A stretch of 64,000 nt of DNA, taken from positions 16,330,425-16,394,424 of the forward strand of contig NC_056546.1 in assembly GCF_910596095.1 (NCBI RefSeq), given 5' to 3'. Positions 13,701 through 25,100 of this stretch are shown one piece after another; position 1 is the first letter of the stretch, and every line of letters starts with the position of its first letter. The position numbers and the translations under genes were made by a program. The notes beneath the pieces were generated by a model. That model searched no databases. It was given only the letters and a program-made list of their open reading frames with translations, and was not told the DNA's origin. This stretch comes from Thunnus maccoyii (lineage: Eukaryota > Chordata > Actinopteri > Scombriformes > Scombridae).

Positions 13701-14515
13701 GACAAGACATAGCCTGTAGTGCTTCTGCACTGAATTTAGAATTAGGATAAATCATTGCAGATGTTTAATTTTACCAATATAAATGTTTATTTTTTCCAAC
13801 AACGAACAATAGTTCAAATTTCTAAAAAATTGACAGCCATACTCAACACTGTCCAAAGTCTATAGTCAGTTTTTCTCTCTATGCTTTTGTTGCATTGATT
13901 ATTTCTCTCCAAATTACATTAAGCCTGGTAAGTAGTTTTGATCTGAGTCAACAGTACAAACAACATAAAAACTTTGAGATTAAAATCTAGTTATGCAAAA
14001 CTGACTCCACAGGGTATTCATCCCCAGAACCAGAAAATCATACAGTTGTACTGATGGGGATATTTGGAGCTTTTATAACAGAACAGCACACCTCATGCTG
14101 AGATGAGAATGATTAGATTGTACAAAATGGACCAACAAACACTGTGACAGGCTGTAAATATGCATTTTTCCAGAGGTGACAATCCTATTACACTTGTCTT
14201 CTCAACCTGACAAATAATTAATACAGCTTGCTGGTTCATACAGTGCAACATCCTGACAGTTAAAATATGGACACTATAGCTTCCTAAACTGCAGACTACA
14301 ACAAACAACTACACATTATTGAGCTTCTTACCTTCCAGCCTTTGGATCTTTGCCTTGACTGAAATGACAGCCTCAAAGGGCAACACGCGCAGTTCAAAAC
14401 AGGTCCCTGTCAGCGTCTCTATGAAGAGCTCCATAGTGTCATAGAGAGGAAGCTTATAGCGAAAAGTACCCACGCTGTCATCATTGAAGAAGGGGGGCTC
14501 CTTCCTGTCGGTCAT
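3970..14515 (-). CDS. zfand4: AN1-type zinc finger and ubiquitin domain protein 4
   Basis: Spliced minus-strand gene. Coding exons in gene order: 14332-14515, 12436-12511, 11638-11705, 11311-11497, 10749-10896, 8531-9766, 7525-7579, 4669-4786, 3970-4105. Reading phases agree at every junction and give 2208 nt, about 735 aa, close to the human protein (about 727 aa as I recall). The start MTDRKEPPFF matches the family start (MDNRKEPPFF). An in-frame ATG 60 nt upstream (14575) is possible but less likely. The protein has an N-terminal ubiquitin-like domain, a long disordered Ser/Pro-rich middle and a C-terminal AN1 zinc finger ending SAPKLPKI. Its biochemical role is poorly known; the domains suggest a ubiquitin-pathway adaptor. 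The gene ends about 4 kb downstream of the washc2 stop and is transcribed the same way. Confidence 0.93.
4614..4635. repeat. (TG)n microsatellite
   Basis: About 22 bp of TG repeats in the last intron of zfand4, some 35 bp downstream (in gene sense) of the donor of exon 4669-4786. Confidence 0.85.
4787..7524. other. zfand4: zfand4 intron 7, no other gene seen
   Basis: A 2.7 kb intron between exons 7525-7579 and 4669-4786. Several short open frames occur on both strands (for example near 5230-5460 and 5782-6097). None has a domain or flanking splice sites in phase, so I treat them as chance. Confidence 0.6.
8531..9766 (-). CDS. zfand4: zfand4 large central exon, disordered region
   Basis: A single 1236-nt exon encodes about 412 residues, starting PKKSTKVKPRPPIS and ending TAASYM. 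The first part matches the conserved family motif KTVKVKPRPPV. The rest is rich in Ser, Pro, Thr and Leu with no folded domain visible, and is probably intrinsically disordered. The acceptor (CCCTCAG before CCGAAGAAG) and donor (ATG before GTGAGC) are clear and in phase 0. The open frame continues past both borders into introns; those ends are not coding. Antisense frames here are shadows. Confidence 0.92.
9866..10130. mobile_element. Short DNA transposon with 9-bp target duplication
   Basis: A roughly 247-bp insert in a zfand4 intron is flanked by the perfect direct repeat 'ggttatctc' at 9866-9874 and 10122-10130. The ends ('taacctgacgtgccag' and the reverse of 'ctgcctcgcaagctaa') are imperfect inverted repeats, about 10 of 16 matching. 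An internal block 'cttgcgaggccgctggattc' is repeated inverted near the right end. There is no open frame of interest. A 9-bp duplication suggests a Mutator-like origin, and an 8-bp reading would suggest hAT; the class is inference. Confidence 0.65.
10749..11497 (-). CDS. zfand4: zfand4 exons 4-5
   Basis: Exon 11311-11497 encodes VTMEDPIKEVADLMEG...KQVTFVVYREGDQLNFF...DRGDGTLT, the conserved block after the ubiquitin-like domain. Exon 10749-10896 encodes SSGSVYNVYAEEEEDGD...SITMNKMKLLKAKMEDMNLNKK. Both match the human protein in order. The ATG inside exon 11311-11497 is internal and is not the gene start. Confidence 0.93.
11638..14515 (-). CDS. zfand4: zfand4 exons 1-3: ubiquitin-like domain
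   Basis: Three exons (14332-14515, 12436-12511, 11638-11705) build a complete ubiquitin-like fold: MELFIETLTGTCFELRV, then AVISVKAKIQRLEG, IPVAQQHLIWNNLELDDE and GCTLKLVLAMRGG. The domain ends in RGG like ubiquitin itself and is followed by PINTRR, so it is not a free C terminus. The intron of about 1.8 kb between the first two exons holds only anonymous sequence, including a weak open frame at 12847-13065. Confidence 0.94.
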
Positions 14516-15584
14516 CTTGGCAGGATGGAAGAGACGGACTTTCAGGGAAAAAGCCAAATTGGGGGGTTGGCCCAAGATGAGGGAGAGGGGGACAGGTACT
14601 GCTCACTGACCTCACGACCATCACACATCATGCAGCATGACCACAGCTGTGAGCAGAAACAAACACCACATGATTATCATAACTTTTTAAGATGTTTGAT
14701 TAGTTTAACCACTCCCAGGCCCTGCAATCCAATGACTTCAATATATTTTATGTGCTTCCCACGCTGGTAATTTATTGCGATAGTCTAAGCTCTGAAATCA
14801 GACAGTTGTACGTTGAGGTCATCTTGCATTCACGACTAACCTCTGATAGCATTTTTGATTGCACATGAATAATTTTGAGACTCTTTTAAATCATTTCATG
14901 CATTCAACTGCATTTTTGTGGAGATGTTTGAAAGGAAGATATAAACACAAAAGATCCTTTTGGTGGGTTAAAAACTATTTGGGTGGACAACGTAAGAGAT
15001 ATACAAAGTAAACACTACATGACTTTGGGGGATAGTCACATGATTAATGAATAAGATTTGACTTATGCACCTGATGAGGTAATTTTGTAAATAACACAAC
15101 AGGATGGACCAGTGGTAACAGACAAGTTACAAAATAAATATGCTAATGTATGTAAAAAGAAAACTGTGCCCAAGACTAAAGCTTTGACTTTTAATACATG
15201 TTAAACATTGTAAAATTTGTTTGAGAACGAGGGCTCATCTCAGTGGAGGCAGACATGTGTAACCCCTTCATAAAACATTCAGTGCAGCATTTAGGGCCCT
15301 GGCCAAAATTCAAGAAGATCAAGTGTGTTACATAATCCCATCCAGTGGTGTGAGGTGTCCGTTGCCTGACCACAGCCTTTGACAGGTCATCTCTAGTGTG
15401 TCTGCACTCCACAAAAATTTGGAGAGGAGATGCTGTGTGAGAGGGCAGGTTCATCCAGTCATGCTTTTATTTACACTGAAAATGAAGATGAGCTGAATTC
15501 AACATTTGGAATAATGTTTGTCCTATAACCCAGGATATTTAGTATCACTCAAAAACCCTGGAACCATTTGGCATTTTTCTGGTT

Positions 15585-16081
15585 TGGGACGGATTTTTCA
15601 AGTTTGCCTTAAAACAACAGTCAGGTGCCAATATGAACGCTGAAAGAGGTTTTCCTCACTGTACTCATTCCTCCTGTTCATACTAGCTATTAAAAGATCC
15701 CCTTCAAATTAACTTTCAATGTAAGTGATGGGGGCCAACATTAACAGTTATTTTGTGCAAAAATGTATTTAAAAGTTTATCTGAAGCTTAGAGTGTCTCA
15801 GCAGTCTGAGTTAGTCAAATCAAGTGGATATCTGCCAGATTTATAATCTTTTTTTAGCATTATAGCTTCAGATAAACTTTTAAATACATTTCTGCACAGA
15901 AGGAGGCTTGTGGATTTTGTCCTCCATCACTTACATTGTAAGTGCATCATGAAGGGACCTTCTAATGGTCAGTATGAACAGGAGGAATGATTATGGTGAG
16001 AAAAACCTTTTTCAATGTTCATTTGGGCATCTGACTGTTGTTTTAAGACAGACTTGGAAAAATTGTGAACATGTCCTTTAA
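15585..16081. mobile_element. Palindromic TTAA-type MITE, copy 2
   Basis: Second copy of the family seen at 2528 and 58499, inserted in the first intron of zfand4. Left arm: 'ttttcaagtttgcctt', 'acaacagtcaggtgcc', 'cattcctcctgttcatac'. Right arm: 'gaacaggaggaatgat', 'ctgactgttgttttaag', 'gaacatgtcctttaa'. The two arms are inverted repeats of each other over about 200 bp. There is no coding capacity. Confidence 0.78.
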
Positions 16082-16299
16082 TGTATGGCATTATCTTGTC
16101 TTGAAAATACAATTGCTGCTGTCCGTGGCACTCAAAATGACCCTTCAAATAGAAATCTTCGACTTTATTGGAGCCTGACAGGAGCTGATGTATAACAACT
16201 CTGAGGATGAGCTGTCTCGCTGATTGTTGGGTCTGTAATGTTAGTATACGAGGCCTGGGGTGTATTACTGAAAGGTTGTCATAACAGGCCATTCTCTAA

Positions 16300-16700
16300 A
16301 GAAAACGGTTAGGTTGTCAAGTTACAGGCGAAACTATGTAACGTACAGATTGCCTCTAAGCTAGTTAAATTTATATATCGTTAAAACAGGAGTTGGCCGC
16401 TTCATTACAATAGAAGCCACAGACCAGGTCGGCAACAAGAGATGAACTAAACGGAGATGAATGGAGTTGCCAGTCGTCTCAATACAATTTCAGCGGCTAA
16501 CGTTAGCAGAGAAAGGTCACACATACACTCTTTAAATTGTCGAGTTTTAACAAAGCCGTTTAAAACCAAGTTTAACATTTATATTTTATCGTTGAGACCT
16601 GCTTACCGATATCTTCTTCAATAACACGGCAGTGAAGCCCGTCTAGCCGACTCTGCTAACCTAAGCTTTCGTTGCCATGTTAGCCAACAACTCAAACAAT
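16300..16700 (-). promoter_or_regulatory. zfand4: zfand4 5' end: non-coding exon 1 and start of intron 1
   Basis: A strong donor on the minus strand (GATATCG before GTAAGCAGG) ends a non-coding first exon at 16609. The exon probably extends to about 16680 or beyond. No ATG in it can reach the coding frame, so translation starts in the exon at 14515. The 12-bp palindrome GCTAACGTTAGC lies at 16496-16507, about 100 bp inside intron 1. No TATA box is evident, and the transcription start is not resolved. Confidence 0.6.
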
Positions 16701-16959
16701 GGCTACCGTTCTTGGTGGTTGGCTAGCAGGCTGCTAGGCTACATCCATCCGCGGGCTCCAGTCCTGTCCGGTGTAGCTGTCGAGGGTAGCGCTAACCAAG
16801 CCGCATTTCATCACGTTAAACCATGGAAACTACACACAGGACAGACTCTCGACCTTTGTCGGTCGCCGTGGTCCTCTCGTCGGCGACATCATACCTGTCA
16901 CAGGCGGCTGAAACAACACCTTTGTGACTTCACATAATTGACAGAAAAACGAACCAATT

Positions 16960-17190
16960 GCCGTCACGAAGCCTTATTTTTGTCCCACCTGCATTCCACA
17001 AAGACCCGCCCTATTCTGCCTCTGATTGGCTAGTACTCGTTGCCTTCAATGGTTAGATTGGTTAGGTTTAGGAATGAGGAGTGAGATGGTTGGATTAGGG
17101 TAAAAATATCAGTCTCAGAACCAATCAGAGGCAGTGTAGGGGCGGGTCTTCGCAGAATGCGGGTGGGGGAAAAATAACGTGGGCGAGACA
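16960..17190. mobile_element. Foldback element with CCAAT and GC boxes upstream of zfand4
   Basis: Two inverted arms of about 70 bp (about 16964-17032 and 17115-17187) flank a spacer of about 80 bp. Shared blocks are 'ttatttttgtcccacctgc', 'agacccgccc' and 'ctgcctctgattggct', each present in reverse complement on the right. Each arm carries one CCAAT box and one GC box. The structure looks like a foldback MITE that I believe recurs in fish genomes. It sits about 300 bp upstream of the inferred zfand4 exon 1. Confidence 0.65.
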
Positions 17191-17482
17191 ACAAATGGTC
17201 TATTGTGAAAACCCCAAGTCCGAGGCTGTCTCTTTCACATCCTCCCAAACTGAAATCCAACAAATTGTCAGGAGATTATATCGGAAACCATTATGTTTGA
17301 AATCAGTAAAATATGTGGTTGTATCATTACTGCAAAGGGCGTCTATCAAGTAACAATATTAAATATTAGGATGCTGGCTGCAATAGCCTTTGGACAGCTT
17401 CAACTTCATCTCTTGCATAGTTACATAGTTTCACATTAAGTGAAAAAATGACCCACAAATATCTTAATAAAATTGCATATCT

Positions 17483-17829
17483 ACAGTTGCAACGATTAGT
17501 CGCCAACTATTTTGATAACTGATTATTGTTTTGAGTCATTTTTTAAAGAGAAAAAATCCAAACTCTCTCTTTCCAGCTTCTCAAATGTGAATATTTTCTG
17601 GTTTCGTTAGTCTTCTAGATAGAAAATTGTACATATATTGAAACTACATTAGGGTTGTGGACTGTTGGTTGGGACAAAATAAGATATTTGATGGCATCAT
17701 CTCGAGGTTTGAGAAACAGTAGTCTGATGTGATTTTCACCATTTTTTTCTGACATTTTATGGATCAAACAACTAATGGATTAATCAAGAAAATAATCAAC
17801 AGATTAATCGATAATGATTTACATCACAT
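17483..17829. repeat. Common fish MITE-like repeat, copy A
   Basis: A roughly 345-bp element begins 'cagttgcaacgattagtcgc' and ends 'ggattaatcaagaaaataat' and following. Internal phrases 'ccagcttctcaaatgtgaat' and 'gactgttggttgggacaaaa' recur in the copies at 33082-33420, 33678-33860 and 44725-45062. The better preserved copy has ends TAGAGCTGCAACTA in inverted orientation, indicating a small DNA transposon. Confidence 0.7.
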
Positions 17830-18677
17830 GACCTAAGAACTTGGAGTTTATGGTGCTTTTAGCACCATGTCACTTGAAAAGGAGACATAAAGCAACCAGG
17901 TGAGTTCTGCATTCTCTTCAGATGCTAATAAGGGAGCAGCTTTAATTCTTCCTTTTTTAGTTTAATAATATGATTTTAGAAAAAACACTAAACCTAAATC
18001 AAACTGAAATGTTACTAACAGATCTAAAATTCCATTTCTTTGGCTTCCTGCTCATATCAGACAACAATCAATATTTCTGTCTAGACAGACACAAAAACAA
18101 ATGAAAACAAGTGAATTGGAAATAAACACACACATTTCAGATAGCATAAAATATGTTTCCTTTTAGTTATTAAAAATGAATTTCATTTTCATCACAGCCA
18201 AAGTTAAGAAATGGATGAATTTCTTATTAATAAAAACATTGTCAAAATGCCTAAGACAATAAGTAAACACATTGATTTCTCATAACCATGATATGGCACA
18301 AACCCAAAGACATGAAATCTCAACATGGCAAAGCCAAACAATAAACAAATCGTCAAAACAAACAAAACAATTTACTGCTAATTTCTGCAGGCTTTGAGGC
18401 TAAGCATATGGTATGCTTATAAAGTGCTATTATGTATAATAACGATTAACAGTATTTAGGTGTTACATAATATAATCTGATGCCGAGATGATTTTCGAGA
18501 ATGCTTTTAGAAGATGACTTGAATCTTTATCTGGAAAAAATAAGCCACAGTATTTATATGAATTTATATGAATAAATACTCTATCAACAGTGTATCCGAT
18601 CTCCAATCTTTCAGCGATCCAAATGACAAAAGAATTAATCGACATTTGTACAAATCTGGCTACTCAAAAACAACAGT
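17830..18677 (-). other. washc2: washc2 3' untranslated region and intergenic gap
   Basis: AT-rich sequence downstream of the washc2 stop. I see no canonical AATAAA on the minus strand close to the stop; ATTAAA variants (TTTAAT on the plus strand) lie at 17961-17966 and 17941-17946 and may mark the 3' end. No other gene is visible before the zfand4 promoter. Confidence 0.4.
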
Positions 18678-19108
18678 TCAGTTCCCACCGAGAGCATTAA
18701 GTGGGTCGTCAAATATGTCGCCTGAATCCGTTGTTGCACTGGTCTCCTGGGATGGTGGCGTTTTCTTTGATTTTGGGGGAGCCTTTGTCACTGGTTTTAC
18801 TGTGCTTGGTGAGAAGATGTCATCTTTAAAGAATGGAGAAGTGACACAATATTTGATTAAATATGACCATTTTAGAAAAGGGTAGACCACAGGATAGGTG
18901 TTATTAAAAGTGCGCATGTGTTTTATTGTTGCTTACCCATGTCATCGTCGAATATTGACTTGGTCTCTCCCTTTGTCTTGGACTTCTGTTTTGGTTTTAA
19001 AGTGTCCGTCAGGTCAGCAAAAATGTCTATGTTGTCATCAAACAAGCTGGCATCAATTGGCTTTTCTTTGTTCTTCTTTTGAACTTTAGGCACAGCTGCT
19101 ACTTCATC
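18678..19108 (-). CDS. washc2: washc2 last two exons, C-terminal LFa motifs
   Basis: Exons 18937-19108 and 18678-18823 encode [55 protein letters not shown] and the terminal [14 protein letters not shown]. The blocks [13 protein letters not shown] and SIFDDDMDDIF are almost unchanged from mammals. They are among the high-affinity retromer-binding motifs of the family, so this tail is under constraint. Stop codon at 18678-18680. Confidence 0.94.
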
Positions 19109-22100
19109 CTGGTAAGATTCAGCCAATGAGAGAAGAAATGACACATATTCTTATGATGGCACAAATAAAACATGACAGTATTATCATCAATATAAAATAA
19201 AGTTACCTTGAAGATGTCCTGCTTTGAAAAACTACTGCTACTCTTGATTTCTTTACTACTCGTGGATGTGGGGGTCGAGTTGTTGCTCACGCCAAAGATG
19301 TCCTCATCATCGTCGTCGTCTTCCAAAAAGGACGAGGCCTTGGCTTTCTTTGTGGTTGACTTTGGCTTGACCTTTTGGAAAAGGTCATCACCGTTGTCAT
19401 CAAAAATGGATGGAAGTGTGCTTTTATCTTTGTCTTTTTTTGATGTCGCCCCGCTACTGGCTTGATGTTGTGCGGTCTTCGTAGTTTTCCTGCTGGAGGG
19501 TGTGTCCGTGACTGAGGTGGCCCCGAACAGACCGTCAGAGCCAAAAAGGTCATCCTCGTCAGAGGATGGCAGCACCTTGGCGTTGCTGCTGTCCTTATTA
19601 CAGTCTTTCTTGCCAGCGTTTGTGGATACCGGCAGTGTCAGTACAGAGGGTCTGGTGGAGATTTCAGGAAGTGACGGTTGAGGAGGTGACGAGGCGGTGG
19701 TTGCAGTCGAGTTAGGTGGTGTCGGACTGGCGTGCTTCTGGCTAGACTTGTCTGGTGGAGGTAAGACTAAACTAGAAAGACTGGGGCTGGATGCAGGGGC
19801 ATCTACAACCTGAGTCTCTTCTTTACTCTCCATAGATCTTTGGGCTGATTGCTGCCTTGCCGCTCTGGATTGGGGTCTTCGTTGTACAGCACCTTTAGCG
19901 CGACCCTGCACGACAGAAAAAGTTCACTCACGGTAACGTGCCAGAAATCCAATCTATGAAAAAGCAACTAAAAGGATAACAGACTTAATACTCCAGAAAT
20001 CAAACCCCACCTTGTGTGCACTCTGCAATGGTGAGATCTGGACTGGGGTGTCGAAGCTCACTCCACCTTCACTGTCTGTCTGGGCTCCTACAGGAGTTGT
20101 GACAGGACTGGGGCTCAGGCTGGAGCTGGACACCCCAGAAGAGGAGCTGGGAGCGATGCCAGGCAGTACACTTACTGCCCCTGGCATACTCGGGGCAGCA
20201 CCAGGGAGCAATGCAGCAGGGTTGATCATCAGATTGGCCTGAATATGAGAGATGCACCATAAGAAACATTCATCAAAGCAGAGAAGACACCATGGATACT
20301 GAGCACTGACCAAAGACAATTTAAACACACTACATTAGTACATTTCTATGCTTCAAACTACACATTTTCAACTATTGAAGACACTATTCATGAAGTTTCT
20401 CAGTTCCAAGCAGCAGATCATTTAGAGGAAAATGAGAAACCAGGACTATGGATGGAAATGAGGCAAGAGCAAGATGCATGTCTTGTGAAACTGAAAGAAA
20501 GAGTGAGCGAATTCTTCCAAAATCAAAACAGACAATTATCTTCATTTTGACAGTCATGCTGCTGTATCGTAGCCAAAGTTTTTAAGTTGGAATATAAAAA
20601 AGCCCAGACAGAAGAAACCTTAAAAGAGAAAACATGTAAGTGGGAATAGGAGAGTCTTTCCAATAGGAAAAAGAATGAAATATCAGAAATGAAGACTTTT
20701 GATCCAATAAAAGCAAAACAAAAAAACCCAAATTACTTGAAGTTTCCCAATCCTTGATGAGGGATCTTTAGGTTTTACAGGGCTTGGTGCAGGCTTCTGT
20801 GTGGTCAGATTACAGAAGATTCAATATTTAAGTCAATAAACCATCTAAACACATTACTGTATTACTAACAGGCAGTAAATGACTTGTAGTATAAAAGCAG
20901 CTCAAACAAGCAAAAAAATATTCCTGAATCAAAACCACAAGGCTGCACTGGTATGTGTGTTCATGGCTCAAAGAAACAAGCAATTCATGGTATCATTGGA
21001 GCTGCGGTATATGTTGTTGACAGTAGACTCACCTGAATCTCTGATACAGGTTCTGGACTTGCTAGTGGTGCTCTGTCATTAGGTATACTGGGCTTCTCTG
21101 CTACTTTCTGTGAATGTAAATTACAGAGAACAAAAAACAAGAGAGATCAAACATCCCCCGCTGTTAAAAAAAAAAAAAAGTGAGACTCATTTCAATTATT
21201 ATTTACACACAGCTGAATATACAATGCTTAGGAAGCAGGAATCCAGCCTAATTCTGATCATTAATATAATGATTGAATTGCTACCGGAGGAAGCGTTTTG
21301 GGTTTGGTGGAGCTGAAGAGGTCATCCTCATCGTCATCTGCAAACAGACTTGGTGCTGCTGGCTTCACTGAGCTGATCTTGGAGCTCTAGAAAGCAAACA
21401 GTCATGTATCATCACTATCGAGTGACAGACGTCTGCATTTAGACACAATACTTGGAGAGAAATATACAAACAGATAAAAGCATCTTTTATACTGACTGTA
21501 GCTTTCCCTGAGGTGGCAAAGAGGTCAACGTCTGGGTCATTGTCCTTCTGCTGTGTCTGACTGAACAACAACTCCTCATCCTGGAACACACCTGTGCTCT
21601 TTGCCTGCGGCCGCTCCTCTGCAGGCTGTAAACACAACATAGAAACGCTTATTCTAATATCTTGACTGCAGGAGAATCAGTGTAACAATGAAACTAAAAG
21701 AAAACAAATCATACAAACCTTTAGTGTGTTTGTGGTTGTGGGTTTACTGGGCGTAAATATGGGATCGTTCCAATCTGATTCGTCTTCCTCCTCGTCATCA
21801 AACAGACTGACTGTGTTTGTTTTGACTTTCTCCTCCTTCTTCTCCTCCTTCTTAACATTCAGTGGTGGGCTGTCCTTAGAGAGGAAGCCGTCGTCACCGT
21901 CAGCGTCATCTAATGGGCTTTTTGTCTGCTTGCTGGCAAAAACATCGATGCCTCCAAAAAGACTGACTGCTCCAGCAGGCTTCTTTTTATTCTCGCTGCT
22001 CTCTGGTGATGATGGGAGCGTCTCGGGGGTCTTTACTGCTGGTTTTTCCTGCTCTGAAGTCTTATCCTCCGCTGCTCTCTTAGAAACTGCAACCTCTTCT

Positions 22101-25100
22101 GATTTCTCTAAGAGAGAGGGGGGCTGAGAATCCACAGCAGGTTTCTGAAGAAAAAAGTTATTAAAAGAATTTGATCTCAGTGACTAAACGGCGCAATAAA
22201 TTAACTATAACAGAATCTCATTATAAATATCACAGTTGTGCGACAAACTCACAGGGCCCGCTTGATTTTCCAATTTGTTTTCTCTCCACTTGAAAGAAAA
22301 TTTTCTTACCCCTTGAGCTTCATAAACCTTTTTAAAAAAAAGCCGCTGAAGGGAAGCTGAAAACAAGATTGTTTTTCTTGGCCAAAGTTTTTTTATTTTC
22401 AACTTAAAAAATAAGTTAGCACACTCACTTTAGCCGCTGGGGCTGCAGCGTTTGTATTGACAGCAGGTTTGATGCCAAAGAGGGATCCTTTATCATCATC
22501 ATCGTCTTCATCTTCAAACAAAAGAGCGACTCTCTGAGGCTTCTTCTGACTAAATGAAGAGTGACAGAATGGCAATGTTAGATAAGAATCTTTGGCAACG
22601 CAACACTTTTAAAGTGTTTTAAACTTAAAAAGTGTATTTCATCAGCTTAGTATGAGTAAAGTCTTTTCTAATGTATTAAAGGAAAAATAAACCTTAATAC
22701 TTTTAATACCTTGACTCTTTTGTTGGAGCAAACAGGTCATCATCGTCATCATCAAAAAGGCTGCTTTTTTGAGATGTTTTGGCACTAGGGAGACTGGAGG
22801 GGGCGCTGGCACTGGGCTTCATCCCCCCTGTCTTGGTCTCCTGCTTCGCTGCACCACTTTTGGAATTTATCCACTGGTCCTGTCGTTCACACAGTCACAA
22901 AAATAATGCATCATATTGCACTTTAATTTAATACTGATAAGCAGCAGTAAAATTTTTGTTTATCTCTTCACATACCTCATCATCGCTGAAGAGGGAGCTG
23001 GACAGAGCCTTACTAGGCTGCGGGGTGGACGCTTTAGCTTGACTAGCTTTTGGTTTTGATTTAGCTGCAGATGCAAACAGATCCTGCAAGATGATGGACA
23101 AGATTACTGAAATGTACTCACTGCAAAACATGCTTAACCTATCAGTTTTGGTTGTGCATGAAAAAAAAAGATGTTATGTTTTTCACCTCTTCTTCCTCAT
23201 CATCAAATAACGTCAGAGAGGCTTTGCCCATTTTGCCCTGGCTTGTAGGTTCAGGCTTAGACTGGCTCTTAGGGATGGTTGGGAACACCTGTAGAAGGCA
23301 AATACATGTATAGCGTAATTAAAATATATACAGTACCAGTCAAAACTTCACATTATTTCTTTATTTCCAGTGAACCTCGAGATCCTTACTTGTGTGTCCT
23401 CATCATCAGAGAAGAGGCCTCTGGTCTGTGGTTTCTGAGTCTGTTTGACAGCAGCTTTCCCCATATCTGGAGCAGGTCCATTCTAAAATCGCACATAATG
23501 AAGATGAAAAATTAATGTGAATAGATTGATATTTTAGTCCTGAAAGAAAATACTAGTAAAGCATAAGAGAAATAAACTCAGTAAACGCCAGCAGTGAATT
23601 TGGCCTTTTCTCAGACTGCACTCAAATATGGCACTCTGAGCCAACACTCATTTAATGACTGTGACTCAAGTTCTGTTCTTTTAACGGCATCCATGCCAGA
23701 TAAAAGCCGTCGGGAGTCGGGAGTCGTGATAAGAACAGGCATGACCTCAAAACAAGAAATAATAGGAGGCAATGAAAAACTTTTGACAATTTAGGCTAGA
23801 CAGCCAACAAACACTGAGGCAATTGAAGCCCAATGGAGCCCATTTTGGTTGAAAATAGGCCATTTTGCTTGTGAAAACACACCAAATTTGATTTTGTCAG
23901 GAGAATATTGTTAGACAATGATCTATTCAGACCTCCTCAGATTTCTCTGACTCCTCGCTGGTAGATGGTTGACGTTTTTTCAGGCCCTCAGTGAGTAAGC
24001 TTTTAGTCCCAGGACCAAACATGGAGATGGCCCCAGCTGGCATCTAAGCAATGAATGAATGAATGAATGAGTGAATGAATGAATGAATGAATGAATGAAT
24101 GATCATTAGCATAGGAACTCTTATACAGATGACCACAAAGCACAACAAAGCCATAACAACATAAATGTGATTCACACAACTACTGATGTGATGAAAGCTT
24201 ATTCAAACTGTTCTTGAGGGGAAGCTTTTGTCAAGCATTCTTTGTTCAGCAACAATCACACACTTGTATGTTGATCTTTACCTTTTTCTCAGGTGGTTTG
24301 ATCTGCTCTTCTACTACCTCCTTCTTGATCTGAGCTGGAGTTGGTGCACTGTACTTTTCACTGAATATGTCACCATCGTCATCATCTTCATCGAAAAGGT
24401 CAATAGCCTTCTTGGGTTTGGGTTTTTCCTGTCCAGCTGCAAAAACAAAACAAAAAAAAAAGGCATCCCCATCTGATCTTGGACTGAAGCACAGAAGCAC
24501 CCGTTCCCACGCACTTACCAGAATCTGACTTGTTCAGGCTTTTACCGCTGAAGAAGTCATCATCATCATCCTCATCATCAAACAGCCCACCTCCTCCTGG
24601 GACCTGTTTAGAGGTGGCAGGGGTTTTGGTAGCCGGAGCCCCGTTTTCTTTGCTCTCCACTGAATCAGAGTCATTCCCTGAACTAAACAGGCTGTTATCT
24701 GTTGGGAGAAAGTGACTTGGTTGGATTGAGGATGATGAAGCACAAGAGGAAGTGATACAAGATGGCATACAAGTAAACCGCTACTACCTGGGAATATTGA
24801 AACAGCACCCGCTGGAATTTTCTTTCCAGGTTTGCCAGATTCTTGGAAGGAAAATAAGAGAAACAAAAACAATCCACACATTAAAATATTACTGGAGGCA
24901 AATGGGAAGCTAATGAATGATCATTGTTTTGTAGGTGTAGGTGTTTTTTGCACATATTCGTCTATAAAGAGTGTCTTACCTGCAGTTTGAGCTGTGCTTT
25001 TCACGCTTTCATTCAAAGACTTTTTCTCTTCAGACACAGGAGGTTTCGGTGCCTCAGAGAAAAGATCACCCTGAAAGGCAAAACATTACACAGCACAAAT

